Positions 1 through 12,537 of a stretch of 64,000 nt of DNA are shown here, in pieces. The stretch's first letter is position 1. Every line of letters begins with the position of its first letter. Both the position numbers and the translations under genes were made by a program. This DNA is from Lethocerus indicus (Eukaryota > Arthropoda > Insecta > Hemiptera > Belostomatidae). The notes beneath the pieces are model-generated. The model was not told where the DNA came from. It saw only the letters and a list, made by a program, of their open reading frames with translations, and did not search any database. The stretch covers positions 6,448,001 through 6,512,000 of the forward strand of contig JACDQD010000104.1 of NCBI GenBank assembly GCA_019843655.1. The letters are read 5' to 3'.

Positions 1-1966
1 GGCCTCGAACAATAATAGTTGACAACGGAAGACTCGCAAGGACGTGCGCACTCGAAATTAAAACATCGTTGGCAGAGCGGGGGTAATGGGACGTTGTTGA
101 ACCGAACCGACCAGCAAAACGGACAAACAACGCGTCTTCAGGGGCAACGAAAATAGCAGCTGCACTCAAAAATGTTCCAAGGCATATCGGAAAATTGTTT
201 GAACGAAGTGACATAGAGAGAAAGTAATATCCGAGACATCTAGAAGTATTTTTTCACCTGCACTGTGCATTCAATTCCATCCAGAACCTAGGTTTTATCT
301 TAGATCCACTAGTACGGTCATTTTACGTAACATAGCCGCTAAACAGACTCCCACCGTCAGTACAAGGAATTATACGCTTAAACAGCCTGTAATTTAAAAA
401 CAAAACAACCAAAAGTTCCATTAAACCGCCACCAGTGGAGCAAGGATGATCGAATTACTGAATACAGCCTGAAAATATAGCATTCCCTCCATTGCATTAA
501 AATACAAATAAGGTATGATTTTATATTATCATTATTCTATAAGGCAGCTTTATAGTCTTAGGTGTTGAAATCTATGAATTTACGGTTAAGAAACTTCCTA
601 GTTTCTTCAAAAGGCAAACCAAGTAAACCGGAATTATGAATCATTATATCTGTCAAAACTAACAGCGACAAAATAAAAGAAGGGAGTATAGACATATGTA
701 TTGGCCGTATACAGACGTTAAACTCCGTTTAACGTACGACGAAGACAAAAAAAGTATTATATTTTTTTAAGTATGTTCTGAATAAGTGTTTGTTACGCGA
801 TGTTGATTTACATACTTATCGAGATAATCGCGTTATTCATGCTCATGGTTAATGAATTAACCTTAACTACGACATCCCGACCGCTAGGGACAGTACATTT
901 TCCACCTGGCGGACTCGCCTAATTGTTCCGACCTTGTATCCCTCCGTCCTGTCATAAATTTATCGATTATTCCCTAACCGAGCAGATAAGACGTATAAGT
1001 TCCAGTGAATATTTCCAATGAGTTTCTTTATTCTTATCTCAATACACTGCAATCCGGAGTTGTACTTGTGCACAGAGTTATACTGTTTTCCACACCTATT
1101 GATTATTTTCAATATTTTTCAATTGTAGTACAATAAATAGAGTAGCATGAATTCCTGAAAAGTCATTTCCCATAACGTTTATGACGTATGAAAATAATTT
1201 CTCAAAAAATTGGAGGAATATCAAAAATTGAACAAAACGTGTGCATTTTTATCATCTGTTAATAAATCTGAAAAGCCGACTATTTCGAGCTAGGGAATAC
1301 GTTTCATATCATAAATTCTTGATAAAGTACCTGAGATTGGTGGGTACTTTAAACTTGAAATTTTAATCATCAAATTTTTGTTATAACGATTCCGTACGGT
1401 GCATCGGACGGATTGTAATGATTTCATAGGTGAGTCAAAGGTGGCAAAGCCAGCTACACAGCCACCGCAACCCACCGAAACCGCACGAACATCAAGAGCC
1501 CCTATGCACTTTTGGAATTCGAAAGCCTATTCGCCAATGTATCAATTCTAACTATATCTCGAGTGTATTTAGTTCATTTTGAAAAATGTAGGTTAGTAAG
1601 ACAACAATAAATCTACGGGCATTTATCAGGCAGTGTACTCAATATATTAAACAACAGCGAAGTGATATATGTAACACTTAGGTAAAGTGAAATAGACTGG
1701 AAAAACGGAAATCGTTGTAGATGAGAGATAAACTAGTTTTATCTATCATAGAAATCATATTTTCCTAAATGGCACAGACAATAATTTACTATTCTTATAT
1801 TCTTGAACCGAACCATTTCAATGACGCTGCATTCATTGCAGTTAAGAACGTCTACCTATAAATAATGATCAACATAATTAGGCTTCTTACATTACTCCAA
1901 ATGGTCAATTATGAAAGAAAAATAATAATGAAACTGAGTATAACGAAATTGAGAAAGCTCAAGACG
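1..1966. other. AT-rich non-coding stretch, no gene seen
   Basis: No frame here is longer than about 60 codons and none resembles a known protein. The only local structures I see are a near-perfect palindrome at 847-862 (GGTTAAT, GA, ATTAACC) and a hairpin at 1324-1350 (AAAGTACC and GGTACTTT around an 11-base loop). Short structures like these are common by chance in AT-rich DNA. Confidence 0.6.
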
Positions 1967-1987
1967 AGCTAACGATCGATCGGGAGG

Positions 1988-2385
1988 AGTTTGAGAGAGC
2001 GGACCCAACACAGCAGTGAATCAGTTGCGCAACACTTCCCAACAGAAATTACGTCCAAAAATAATTCCAATATTTCTGTAGCACTGTTTAAAATATTACT
2101 TGTATTTCCTGTAGGTTCGATAAATTTTTTACTAACACATTTCGCCTAAGTTGATCCTTTCAAAATCCAAGGTCGAATCCGTGAAAGAACAGCTCACTGA
2201 TATATTATTACGAAAAAGTGAAAATCAAAAAGGGAGTGAAAAATAGCGAGGGCACAAGAGCAAATAGTAGGTAAGTGGAAGAGGTATCTCAGATTGTACG
2301 AGGAGTCTGGGCAAAGAATTATCGAGAGCGGATCCGACGCCTCAATCAATCAGCGGTGACGCAACACGTCCAAACACAAATAACA
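1988..2385. repeat. possible diverged direct repeat pair (about 60 bp each)
   Basis: Two segments, about 1994-2053 and 2323-2385, share a run of similar words in the same order: GAGAGCGGA, then AATCAG, then GCAACAC, then a CCAA-rich end with an AC-rich tail. By eye they agree at roughly two thirds of positions, with small indels, and their starts are about 330 bases apart. This could be an old local duplication or two copies of one dispersed repeat. The second copy lies next to the SINE-like element, so both could belong to one composite insertion. The alignment was made by eye only. Confidence 0.3.
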
Positions 2386-2443
2386 GGTTTGCCAACAACA
2401 AACCTGTATTTTGATCAAGCGTATTTTAAATACCGGCCGGGAG

Positions 2444-2625
2444 ATTCGATTACTCTCGGCGGATTTCTGAACGTGTCGTGGAGCAACGCCCCGAAGCGAT
2501 GAGATCATCCGCCGGTGTCCAGAGCCGGTCAGAACTCTGAGGGAAATTTATGACCGATCGAAAAGTGTACGGCGGGAATCGAACCAGGGACCTGAATTTT
2601 TCGATCTGTCCGCCGCAAGTAGTTC
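2444..2625 (-). mobile_element. SINE-like element with tRNA-type B box inside a hairpin
   Basis: Read on the minus strand, this segment has a clean pol III B box (GGTTCGATTCC, plus-strand positions about 2576-2586) preceded by CCCT and followed by CGCCG, as in tRNA-derived SINE heads. The B box sits in the loop of an inverted repeat: the arms at 2552-2564 and 2598-2610 match at 12 of 13 bases around a GATCGAAAA core. A second, degenerate T-arm-like motif (AGATTCGATTAC) lies on the plus strand near 2451-2462. No convincing A box or poly-A tail is visible, so this is a fragment or a diverged copy. The alternative is a chance B box. Ends are approximate. Confidence 0.45.
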
Positions 2626-2640
2626 ATTTTCATGGACATT

Positions 2641-3660
2641 GTAAATAATGTGCCTGCTCATTCAAACAAGTGTTGAACACCTCGATGAACAAGGACGACG
2701 TAGAGGCCGAGAATAATAGACCAATTTATAGGCCTATTTAGGAAAATCAATCAGCTCAAATAATAACATAACGAATGCTTTGATATGAAACTTCTACTGC
2801 TATATTCCAGCAGGAAATAATTCATTGCGAAATATCCCAAAAAACAAGAAGTTGGAACTTCGTAGTAATATATTGTGGAATTGAATTAATACGTAATATA
2901 AAATACTTCAATAAACCAGACAGTTTAAACACCTTCACAATGAGCTATTCTAAAATTATTAGAGATAGGTACTACCATTTTCTGCTTAAGCGCAGTTTTT
3001 TACTTAGCCTTTAACCGCGCGCTATCTTGAGGACTTCGTAACTCAATTAATTGCATACTAACTTTTTTTAAACACGTTTAAAAAAGAAGCTAAATGAGGC
3101 GCCTATTTGAAGCGAATTAGTATCTTTATCAGGAGTAGTTCCTGTTGCATTCGAATGAAAAAAACATAGTGATTTCCAGATTGAAATAAAATAACTAAAG
3201 ACAAACTAAGAATAAAAATGTAAAACTAAAATTAGTTGATCTTACTTTCTTCTTAAGTCCATAGTACTGAATAAATATAGCGCAATTATAGGGAAAAGAG
3301 GAAATTTATCATTAATTTCCCTTTCCAGAAATTAAATCCGCAGACGAAATTCGTTATTTAAGTTGTACAATTGTCTCATGAATGATATTCGAAGAAAAGA
3401 ACAGGTTCCTTTCTAAATCCTGAAACGGTTTTTATCAATGATAACTCAAATTTTCTGACCCATTAAACGGTTACATGAGACATCTGCATTGCGGGCAAAC
3501 TACTCATTCTACCGACTGGTTCTTGATCAGCACCTGGTGCTCTTGCTGATGACTAAAACATGAAATTCTTGTTTCTTTTTTTTCTTGAACTATAAGGGGC
3601 GAATTTAGCTCGGCCGACTGATGATATTTAACTGGCTACACGAGACAACTAATTACTGTA
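2641..3660. other. AT-rich non-coding stretch with one strong near-palindrome
   Basis: I see no gene. At 3064-3085 there is a 22-base near-perfect palindrome with arms TTTTTTAAAC and GTTTAAAAAA around AC. At 3526-3549 two hairpins compete: AGCACC/GGTGCT at 3529-3541, and ATCAGCA/TGCTGAT on the outside. Confidence 0.55.
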
Positions 3661-3663
3661 CTT

Positions 3664-3864
3664 TTACTTGCCATAAAAGGATGCTCGTATATTTCTCAAT
3701 AAATAACAGGCCCGCCGTTTTAATGGAAAATGGCCATCATGTCGATCGTAATAATGCTCGCAGAGTACGGCAGTAAATCTGCCGTCATAATCCAATACTG
3801 TTTTTAGAGATGCAATCTTTCTGCAAAATTCCTCCGGCCAAATTGACATTGCACATTTTTTTCT
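3664..3864 (-). CDS. possible internal exon or short ORF, unrecognised
   Basis: A minus-strand frame of 61 codons from an ATG at 3849 has a mixed, protein-like composition (for example SIWPEEFCRK near its start and HYYDRHDGHF in the middle) and no low-complexity bias. Just upstream on the minus strand is an acceptor-like TTCACATTCAG, ending near 3865. The frame is open back to it (KKCAM...). At the other end, GGCAAGTAAAAG gives a possible donor (AA/GTAAAA) overlapping the stop. I recognise no domain or homologue. Frames of this length are expected by chance many times in this window, so this stays weak. Confidence 0.15.
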   Translation of the reverse strand, partial: RKKCAMSIWPEEFCRKIASLKTVLDYDGRFTAVLCEHYYDRHDGHFPLKRRACYLLRNIRASFYGK

Positions 3865-4189
3865 GAATGTGAACAGTTACGGGACTAACAAATCTCGTGC
3901 TCCCCTCAACGCCCACCCACCGATTAGGAATTTGGGAGGGAAGGCACCAACTACTATTTTACATTATAACCATAATCTTTATCCTAACTATTCGCCACTA
4001 TTGGGAGTATAACAACCGTGTCAGCAGCCGCTTCGGCCCCCAAAGTATTTACATAATAATTTGTCCACATTGTTTGGCGAAACTCATCGAGGAATGACAT
4101 CGCTAGCACAATGGAGCTACTAAATGGAAACAAACGAGACGAATCATCCGCGCTGCCGTACTATACCGAGGAGACGCGAGGAGTAATGC

Positions 4190-4520
4190 CGGACGAGAGG
4201 AGGGGGCGCCGTCGCTACAGTCCCAGTTCTGGGAGAGAAAACGAAAAAAAGGAAAGGAGCCGGAGAGGGGAAAAAAGAGAAAAAAAGGGAAAAAAATTCA
4301 GAAAGAAGATAAAAAAAATGGTGTGGGGCAGCCCCAGAGGGAGAGGGGGAGCGGGGGGTTCCCACGCTCCGGGGCCCCGTAATTATTCGGGCCCGACCAG
4401 AGAGGGAGAGGGGGGAAGGGAGGGAGGGAGAAAGAGAGATGTGCGGGGAAAGAGGGAGAGAAGGAGAGAGAAAGACGGCGAGTGGGAGGGGAGGGGTGAA
4501 CGGACATAGCCGCGCCAACG
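4190..4520. repeat. purine-rich low-complexity block
   Basis: The plus strand is almost all G and A, in irregular runs (GAGAGG, GGGGAAGGG, AAAAAAG), interrupted around 4327-4405 by a mixed GC-rich patch. Frames of 66 to 134 codons run through it on both strands, but they encode only Arg/Glu/Lys/Gly on one side and Ser/Leu/Pro on the other. That is what translated purine/pyrimidine tracts look like. It may be a decayed (GA)n array. Confidence 0.75.
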
Positions 4521-4548
4521 GCCAGAGGATAGGCCGTCCAGAGAACAC

Positions 4549-6000
4549 ACTATAACCTGCCCGGCCTCGGACTCATGTTCCAACTTATACTGTACAGCGC
4601 ATATATTTCAAAAACGATATTTAATATAATAAAGAAATATAATTTCGAGCAATTATGTTATTTACACGACACTTATCGGGGTTGGAGACAGGGAAATATG
4701 TGAAAAAATTATTGCTGAAAAATATAAAACAAAAATTTTAAGAACCGAACAAACCTACTTCGTCACTTTATTAATAAATAAATCGGGGTATGCCTAGTCT
4801 AGTGTAATTAATTAACAATTTTACTAAGCTTCTAAAATGACAAAAAACTAAATAATCTGAGGCACACCGGTTTGTGGCCTATATCATAATTGTTTGACTA
4901 TTCTGGTCCACGAATCGCACCAGGAGAAAACAGTTAAGAGTATGTGACATCTACAATTCAGCGCGTTTACTTTACTCAATACTATATGATGGCAATGGCG
5001 ATAATTCGAAAGTGGTTGACTCGATAGAAATTACGCGGTTGACAATATTCAGAGTCCTCTGAGTAATTTATGAGAGGTCTGTTCTCGTTTTTTTGGGATT
5101 TGAACTAGACCGGTTTTATCTCCCTTGCCTTCTTCATCCCCCCAAGACGAAGAGGAATTGATTAGTTCAGAAGTAACTTATTTAAGTACCAGCCGCCAGG
5201 CGGTATTGAGAGCAAAACTTTTAAACATTCTGACCGGAAGAGAATGAATTTAGAAAAAAATTATTTGCTTTCTTAATACTCAGCGACATTAGTAACATCT
5301 CGGGTGACGGAGAGCATTACAACAGTCACTAACTATACTATGATCGTAAGAGTATACAGCGGAAGTGGTATAATAAAGTAATTAAACGCTCATCAGAAAA
5401 TTGACAGAGTCAACAAACTTGAAGTTGAAGAAGAAGTTAAGCGCGTTGTTACTAGGTGCAATGCCCTCCCCACAGTCTGTTCAACTGAATCGTGAAATAA
5501 CTGAAATCATTCATACGAGTGTCGGTCTATCAACTATCTTTCAAACCAGTTTGGCAATTCAACGTCGGTGGAATCCAAATTGCTGACTACTAGTCGAGAG
5601 CTTTCTCCGACTAAGCGCGCGCGCTTGGTATCGCAATAACACATTTCGACCTTTTTACATAACATTTGTTTAAAATTCTCCACCAATTGAGCGCAAGATA
5701 ACATTCGCTCCTCATAACAGGAACAAAAATGTACTGATACAATAATAAATCATTTTTTTACTTTACATCACTGGCATAGGTGAGAAATAGTCATCGGCAA
5801 TTACAGTGCCAAGCAAGCAAGTTAAAATCTATGAAAAATGCCGTATGTTAAGCAAAATTGCTTTCCATAATTCTAAAACAGAAATTGTAATTCTGATTTT
5901 CATTTGACGTTCTATTTATTTCTGTAAATCGCGCCGCTTTTTGCCCTCAATGTTCCGACGTTACAAATGCATTCTGTGTAACTATCTAGATTGCAATTTC
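4549..6000. other. AT-rich non-coding stretch
   Basis: I see nothing gene-like. A 14-base perfect palindrome of alternating G and C (AAGCGCGCGCGCTT, 5613-5626) could adopt left-handed DNA. It is the only GC-alternating run of that kind noticed in the window. Confidence 0.55.
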
Positions 6001-6009
6001 AAGAACAGC

Positions 6010-6049
6010 TATATAAAGTGGATGAATTTCGACGTAAAACGCGTCAGTT
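6010..6049 (+). promoter_or_regulatory. possible TATA plus initiator core promoter
   Basis: TATATAAAG at 6010-6018 is followed by an exact arthropod initiator word, TCAGTT at 6044-6049, placing a putative start A at 6046. The T of TATAAAG then lies at about -34, slightly farther than the usual -31/-30. A 23-base leader leads to an ATG at 6069. The order TATA, Inr, short leader, ATG and donor fits compact insect genes such as cuticle-protein genes, although nothing here identifies the product. Both words are short, so chance is a real alternative. Confidence 0.3.
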
Positions 6050-6089
6050 CATTAAATAAAGAAAAGAGATGGTGTTTAAGATTGACATC
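6046..6089 (+). CDS. possible first exon: short leader and 7 codons (MVFKIDI)
   Basis: Downstream of the putative start site the sequence reads AAAGAG then ATG at 6069, encoding MVFKIDI. A good donor, ATC/GTAAGA, puts GT at 6090-6091. Without splicing the frame ends four codons later at TGA. Very short first coding exons that begin a signal peptide are common in insect secreted and cuticular protein genes, but the Asp in this peptide is not typical of a signal sequence. I could not find a convincing second exon. The coding part would be 6069-6089. Confidence 0.2.
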
Positions 6090-6095
6090 GTAAGA

Positions 6096-9000
6096 AGTTG
6101 AAGAACTTGAAGTACTACACAAATGAGCAATTTGGCTAATGTCTATGAACCACCTAGTAGTTTATCCTACCCTATGTTACGCAAGTGCACGAGGTTTTTA
6201 CAATGAATATAACTACCTCTTAGAGTGTTATTATTCACGCTATAATTTCCCAAAACATAATCTAAGTTTCCATAATTATTCTACTGGTTCCAATAAATTA
6301 AATGAATATATTTTCTCTAGAGGAAAATAACTTTTTACTGACTAGTGGCTTACCGCTTCTGGACACCTTACTGGATAGCAACAGAAATTCAATACTCACC
6401 TGAAACAAAGAAATAAAACAAATTATTATCTCAGTAATTACACAATTACAATTATGCAACATTAATTAAAGTATTTATTGGTGGTGATAAAAGTGTATAG
6501 GCGAAGTGTCTGGTTAGGTACAGATTAGCTCCATTTGTAACACACTTTTCTAAGAGATAACCATTTCTTGTCCCTTCTTCCTCAATACATTAAATGAACT
6601 CATTTAAAGCGATACCATGTAGATTCTAATTCCCAGAGGGCATTTCATAAACATCATAATATAAGAATAGAGTCAACAAACAAAATTTGAAGTGTATAAT
6701 AATAGAATCGGATCAAACAGTGTTCTTTAGTGAAAGCAATGACTATTTAGTCTATTTTTCCTCAAAAATAAATACACATAATAATACCGACAATATAATA
6801 AAAAATGTACTGCTATGCTACTTGGGGAAGCTGAATATGAAGTAAAAGTAATAAATGAATAGAAAAATATCCAGAGGATGGAGTTCTCTTATTGACTGTT
6901 CGATTTCAAAGGGATGAGGCGACGCTAGCGGCCCTGACGGGCGACTTCTGTAACGCCAGAAAAAGGAAGACGATTCAACTTTAAATAACTAGCAATATTA
7001 TTCATGTTATTTAATAATAAATTGTAAAAAAAACTATATCTAATTGACATTCTCATATGAAGGTACATGCAAACAAGGAGAAAATATGTTTGTTTGGCAT
7101 ATATTCCCTAAGGCTTGTTGGAGATCTTATTTCAGTTTCTAATCATAGTCAGTAGCTAGTAGCAAGGTTATGTTATCCTAACCTCCCCACTAAACCCGAA
7201 AATAATTATGTGTATTTTTTGAGTCGTCAACAGAATTGCCCGGGATGTAATTTTACTGTAAAATAATCGAATGATTCCCTAAATTGTCTTTTGTATCTGA
7301 GGAGCTCTTCTTGAAGCAATGTATGACCTTCTGACTCTTGTCTTTGGCCGCGCAGACATAAAATCTCTACAAGTCTACGGCACTCTATATTCGTCTACCG
7401 TAGGAACTAAAATTAAAAAAATCGAAAAAATAAACGAATGCTTGGGAAAACTGGAATTTTGAGTTGTAATTAAGGCGGTGGTCACGCTAACGCGAGCCCT
7501 GTATATTATTAAAAAACACCGTCCGAAGGCTTCACCGCCCCCGAGGGTTGGGAGGGAGGGAGTGAGTTCACCTCCTGTAACGATCTTGAATCGGATAAAG
7601 CTAATTATCGAGCTCCGCCTCAAAAATCTTCAGACTACCTTGACGAAATACTCTATAAGCCTATATGAAATTAGCGCTTTTTGTGAGTTCTAGAAAAAAA
7701 ACTCAATACAATGATTCGGTTTTTCTCAAAATCGCAAAATCAATTTCCCCACTGCGGGAAATAGCCTGCAAACCGGGTCCTAGTAGTAAGTAATAAAGCA
7801 ATTCTACAACACAGTGTTTTATACATAACCACGAAGACGTCTACATGACGAAGAAAGACAGTAATTGAATGTATTGACCTTTCAACATATTTTCTCTTGT
7901 ATTTTTCGCGCCATTGTGCCAACCACTTTTGCCGACAACACATTTTTTGTTTGGAAAACTTAATTACAAAAGTATAATACATAAATGACTCTAAAGTGAA
8001 CTTCCTTAGCCTAAAGCTCTGGGAAATAAGTTACTCAAAATCATTTGCTACGGCTAATAATTGCAGTGAGGTTTAACCCAGGCTTTCGATAAGGTTAAAA
8101 TCCTTTCCACAAGGATCAACGGTCGCAACCGACTACAAAGAACAGGAAAAGGAGCAAAGGGTTTTTGTGTAGGTTGGAAATTTGCTCCCTGTTTTTGCCG
8201 GCGGCAACCAGACTGGATGGGAGACTCTTCTCGCTTGAAATTTCAGCTTCGTATAACGAATAAGTCCTGTTGAAACCAATTCAGCGGTTCACAGCGCTCA
8301 AAATCGAAACGTGAACCACAAAAGAGTTCTAAACGCCGGAATAATAAATGCCAAGATATACTCTGTTAAGTTTAAGAGGCTGAACTAGAGTCAGCGGACA
8401 GCCAGATTATTCGACACGTGCACTTTGTCATACACGCGATAAACTAAAATATGACCCGGAAAATAACTAGTCATCTATAACTCGATACGACATGTATAAG
8501 TCCCAATAGGACATGAAACAAACAGTTTTATTTCTAACGATTCCAGTCGATTAACAAATACCCCGATATTGTAAGTTATCTTACAAATTTCTAAGCAATG
8601 TTTCAAGACCTATAACAGAGGTTCGGCCATAACTGGAAGTTCGTGACAGAAGAATAAGTTGAATAAATTAACATAAATAACTAGATATTGATAAGGTAAT
8701 GAATCACAAAGCGCTTAAATTTATTGCTCGGATTCTCTAATATTTTATATTGGCTCGTGAAAGACAAAAAATAGTGAGCAATAATGAGGTTAACATTAGG
8801 GGAGTATAGAATTAGTATACCAAGTATAACATTATGAATACCAGATTAGCAAATGTTAAGGCTCCCAAATTCATTCGGACGGTTTCGCTGTACCTGCCCG
8901 CCACGATGAATATGCATGCGATCTGAAATAATTAAAAAACGCCGGATTATAATTCAAGCGGCTGTGTAATCGCTTTAATTAATCCAATTATAAACTTAAA

Positions 9001-9113
9001 ACCGCTTGAGCATCCGATGGTGTATTTGCCACTTAAAATTTGACAAAAAAAATAAATAGCCTGAATACTTCAGTTTTCCTTAAACAAAAAAGTTTCGACA
9101 TACTGTTTCTAAT

Positions 9114-9123
<10 letters not shown>
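6096..9123. other. AT-rich non-coding stretch
   Basis: Open frames of 61-82 codons occur (for example 6139-6330 plus, and 7478-7693 plus overlapping 7375-7623 minus), but none has recognisable motifs and opposite-strand pairs overlap. The 7535-7580 patch is GC-richer. The last 250 bases hold the homeodomain-site-rich segment listed separately. Confidence 0.5.
8905..9020. promoter_or_regulatory. cluster of homeodomain-type ATTA sites, possible enhancer
   Basis: Within about 110 bases there are TAATTA/AATTAAT words, two TAATCC/GGATTA words (bicoid or Otx type), a TATGCATGC word and an inverted pair TCAAGCGG (8954-8961) and CCGCTTGA (9002-9009). This density resembles insect developmental enhancers or conserved non-coding elements, but AT-rich DNA gives ATTA words easily. 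Conservation was not tested. Confidence 0.2.

Positions 9124-9168
<45 letters not shown>
9124..9168. repeat. (TA)n microsatellite, 45 bp
   Basis: A pure alternating TA run. It gives rise to a false Tyr-Ile repeat in the overlapping 101-codon frame (9040-9345). Confidence 0.98.
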
Positions 9169-9172
<4 letters not shown>

Positions 9173-11899
9173 CCATTTCTTATATGCTCACGGTAGTTAC
9201 ACAATCTTGTTACATAGTAAAAGAAGAGGAAGCTGTTACTCTGAGCGACAAACATCGGAATTTATATAAAAGACATCGTCCCGAGAAGAAAGACCAACCC
9301 CATAAATCCGAGGGTGAATCATTCCACCTAGTTTATTCTTATTAGCCAATTTGTAAGTTGGCGCTTTATGGTCGGGGCAGTTTCGCAAATATACAGATAA
9401 AAAAAAAGGTAAAGTGAAAAAGGAAAGAAAACTACGGATTATATTTGGCCCCGATCCAAAAGTGGGTGGCCGAAGATGTAAAAGGGGTGTATAGGGCTAC
9501 TATAAAAATCCTCCTCACCCCCCACCAAATAAGACAGTAAACCTAAAGCGGACGTCGGCCGTCTCCACAATTAACTTGACCTACTCAGGGCAAAAACTGA
9601 AAGAAATGAAGAAACCGAACCAAGACAAACAGTATAAATTTTTCACTTAGAGACTCGGGATAACCATTAGTTTAACTTCATACATACGGCGGGAATATAA
9701 TCGAAGCAAAAGTTACACCTTACGTGCTTCAGAAATCATACTAAATAGATTTAATAACGAATTATACATATAAGAATAATACAACGCGATGTACTATATA
9801 CACTTTGTAATCCACCATGATACCATTGGTTAGTGTTCTTACTAACACTTAGGTGCTAAAATAAATATTAGTACGTGATATAAGTAATTCAATACGCTCT
9901 TATCTAGAATCGTGATGGCCCATTAAAGTCAACTGTAATGCTACTGGGTGTTAGTAATTGAAAAGAGAAACAAACTTTGTAATATTTCGTACTTTTGATT
10001 GTCTTCACTGGACTTTAAAGATGCAAAATGATGCACTGAAAAGGTCAAACCGTTATTGCATACATTAATTATAGCTTATAGGCCGTGGAATGTGGAATGA
10101 AACGTTTTTCAGCATATGTGGAGTCATCGCTTTATTAAGAAATTGGGAAAGAGAGAGAGAGAGAGAGAGAAGACGGTCAGATTGAGCTAAAAAAATTTAT
10201 CTTTCCATGTTTATGCTAAAAGTTTATCGAACTCTTTCTTCCTTTCTCTCCCTCCTTCTACGGCGCCCTTAGAAACTATTCAGGGTTGGAGTTAGAAACT
10301 TTCCTAAAACCATCCTTACCACTACAACTCCCGACTCGAGAGGGTAGTTCCGCGTCTTTTACAAAACTTAAAAACGTAGTTTTCATTAAAACTCAAAGCG
10401 GCTATTATGCAGTTCGTTGATGATAACAAAACTTTGCTATACGAGAGCTGTACAGTTGGGGGGGAAGGGTTGGGGCGTAAGCAAAGGCAGAAATGATCAC
10501 TTGACACAGGCCGCATCCAATTACTGATCCCCTTTTTCTTCTTGTCTATTTAGAATTATTTCTTTTTAATTACAATATTCTAACCACCATTGTATGCTAA
10601 AATTAATCCCGGCGGAAATTTTGCAATCGAACCAATGTTCTATTCGGATGACTGTGAATTTTACATAACTCTTTTATATGAGTAAACTGAGTTAAATTAT
10701 CAATAAATTTCAATAACCTCAATTATTATCGAGGCCCATTATACGTGATAATATATTTATCATCACCACTCTATTCAGAACAGAACAGGCGAGTGCCTGC
10801 AAGAGTGGGGCGGAAGAAAGAAAACCATTAAACTAAAATAATATGAAGTTTGTTTGGCTGCGTCCAGAGGGCGGGGGATGCCACAGTAAAAGTTACATTG
10901 GGGGCGGACTGTGTTTATGGCGGAGCGTAAAATAGTCATTTGTCGGTTAAACCGTCGCTGAGGAAGAAACAGGGGCCGCCACCCCGTCATTAGTAAACCA
11001 TTTAAAACCGCATCACACCAACTTTCCAGTGCAGCAGTTAAGCGGTATTAAAAAAAAAGATACAGAAAAAGAACTGAAAAAGTACGACCTTCTAAGACGA
11101 TCCAACTCGTAACGCCCGTCTGTCCGTTTTTGGACATTTCTAAAGAGGCCTTCGACACTTCAAATTCAAATTTGCGTTAATAGTAAACTGTGCCGGGTGT
11201 GGAAATAGAATCTGGGGCTTTCCAAATAATATCCAGAATCGACATAAGGAGATGTAATTTTTTATGACTTGGTTGGTTACAAAAATTAAAAAGACCTAGA
11301 CCTACTCCCCTATCACGCACATTACTCTGAATCTTATATTACCATCCCTTCCAATATAAGATGAACATAATTAATTATCAGTCTTACAACAGCCATGGTC
11401 TGTGCAAATGTATGTTAATATAAAAATTTAAATTTAAATATTTCATTTATTTAACTAATAAATTTTTGGTAATCGGAATATGTTTAGTAAAGAAGAAAAA
11501 TATGGTAATATTAATATTATATAATGTAGTATTCGATTCAATAAGATCATAACTGCGACAGATATAATTTTATCAGGGTACCTACAAAGAACGTATTATT
11601 ATATATTAAAAGATGATGAAAAAGGAGTTCACTATTACTCGTTCTGTAAAACAGCGGCCAAATATTAATTTTTAACCAGAATATTTTACCGGCGGGCTTA
11701 ATTGTTTCTAACGTCCAAAGGATAAGAGTATGACGAAGGGGGAATTTCGGGGTGTGGGTGATGAGAGGCACACACGCTTAGAAAGCCAATTGTTACACAA
11801 CCCACGGGAATAGGGGAGGAATAAATTCAAACTCACCCCGCGGGTAAATTTGTCCTCTAATTTTCAGTCTCGATTTTTGAGTTTATGCCGTAATTAGTG
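9169..11899. other. non-coding stretch with a short GA array
   Basis: I see no gene. A 20-base (GA)10 run sits at 10151-10170 with a pyrimidine-rich patch about 65 bases later (10229-10258). A TGATAA/TTATCA hairpin lies at 10746-10762. Frames of 64-74 codons on the minus strand (10322-10516, 10775-10990, 11547-11771) have no recognisable features. Confidence 0.55.

Positions 11900-12537
<638 letters not shown>

Noticed and set aside
2269..2276. Perfect splice donor AG/GTAAGT
   Set aside because: About two such words are expected by chance in a window of this size, and no exon-like frame ends at it.
9040..9345. 101-codon frame with a Tyr-Ile run that looks like a membrane segment
   Set aside because: The run is the TA microsatellite, and the frame starts at a non-ATG codon with no splice or homology support.
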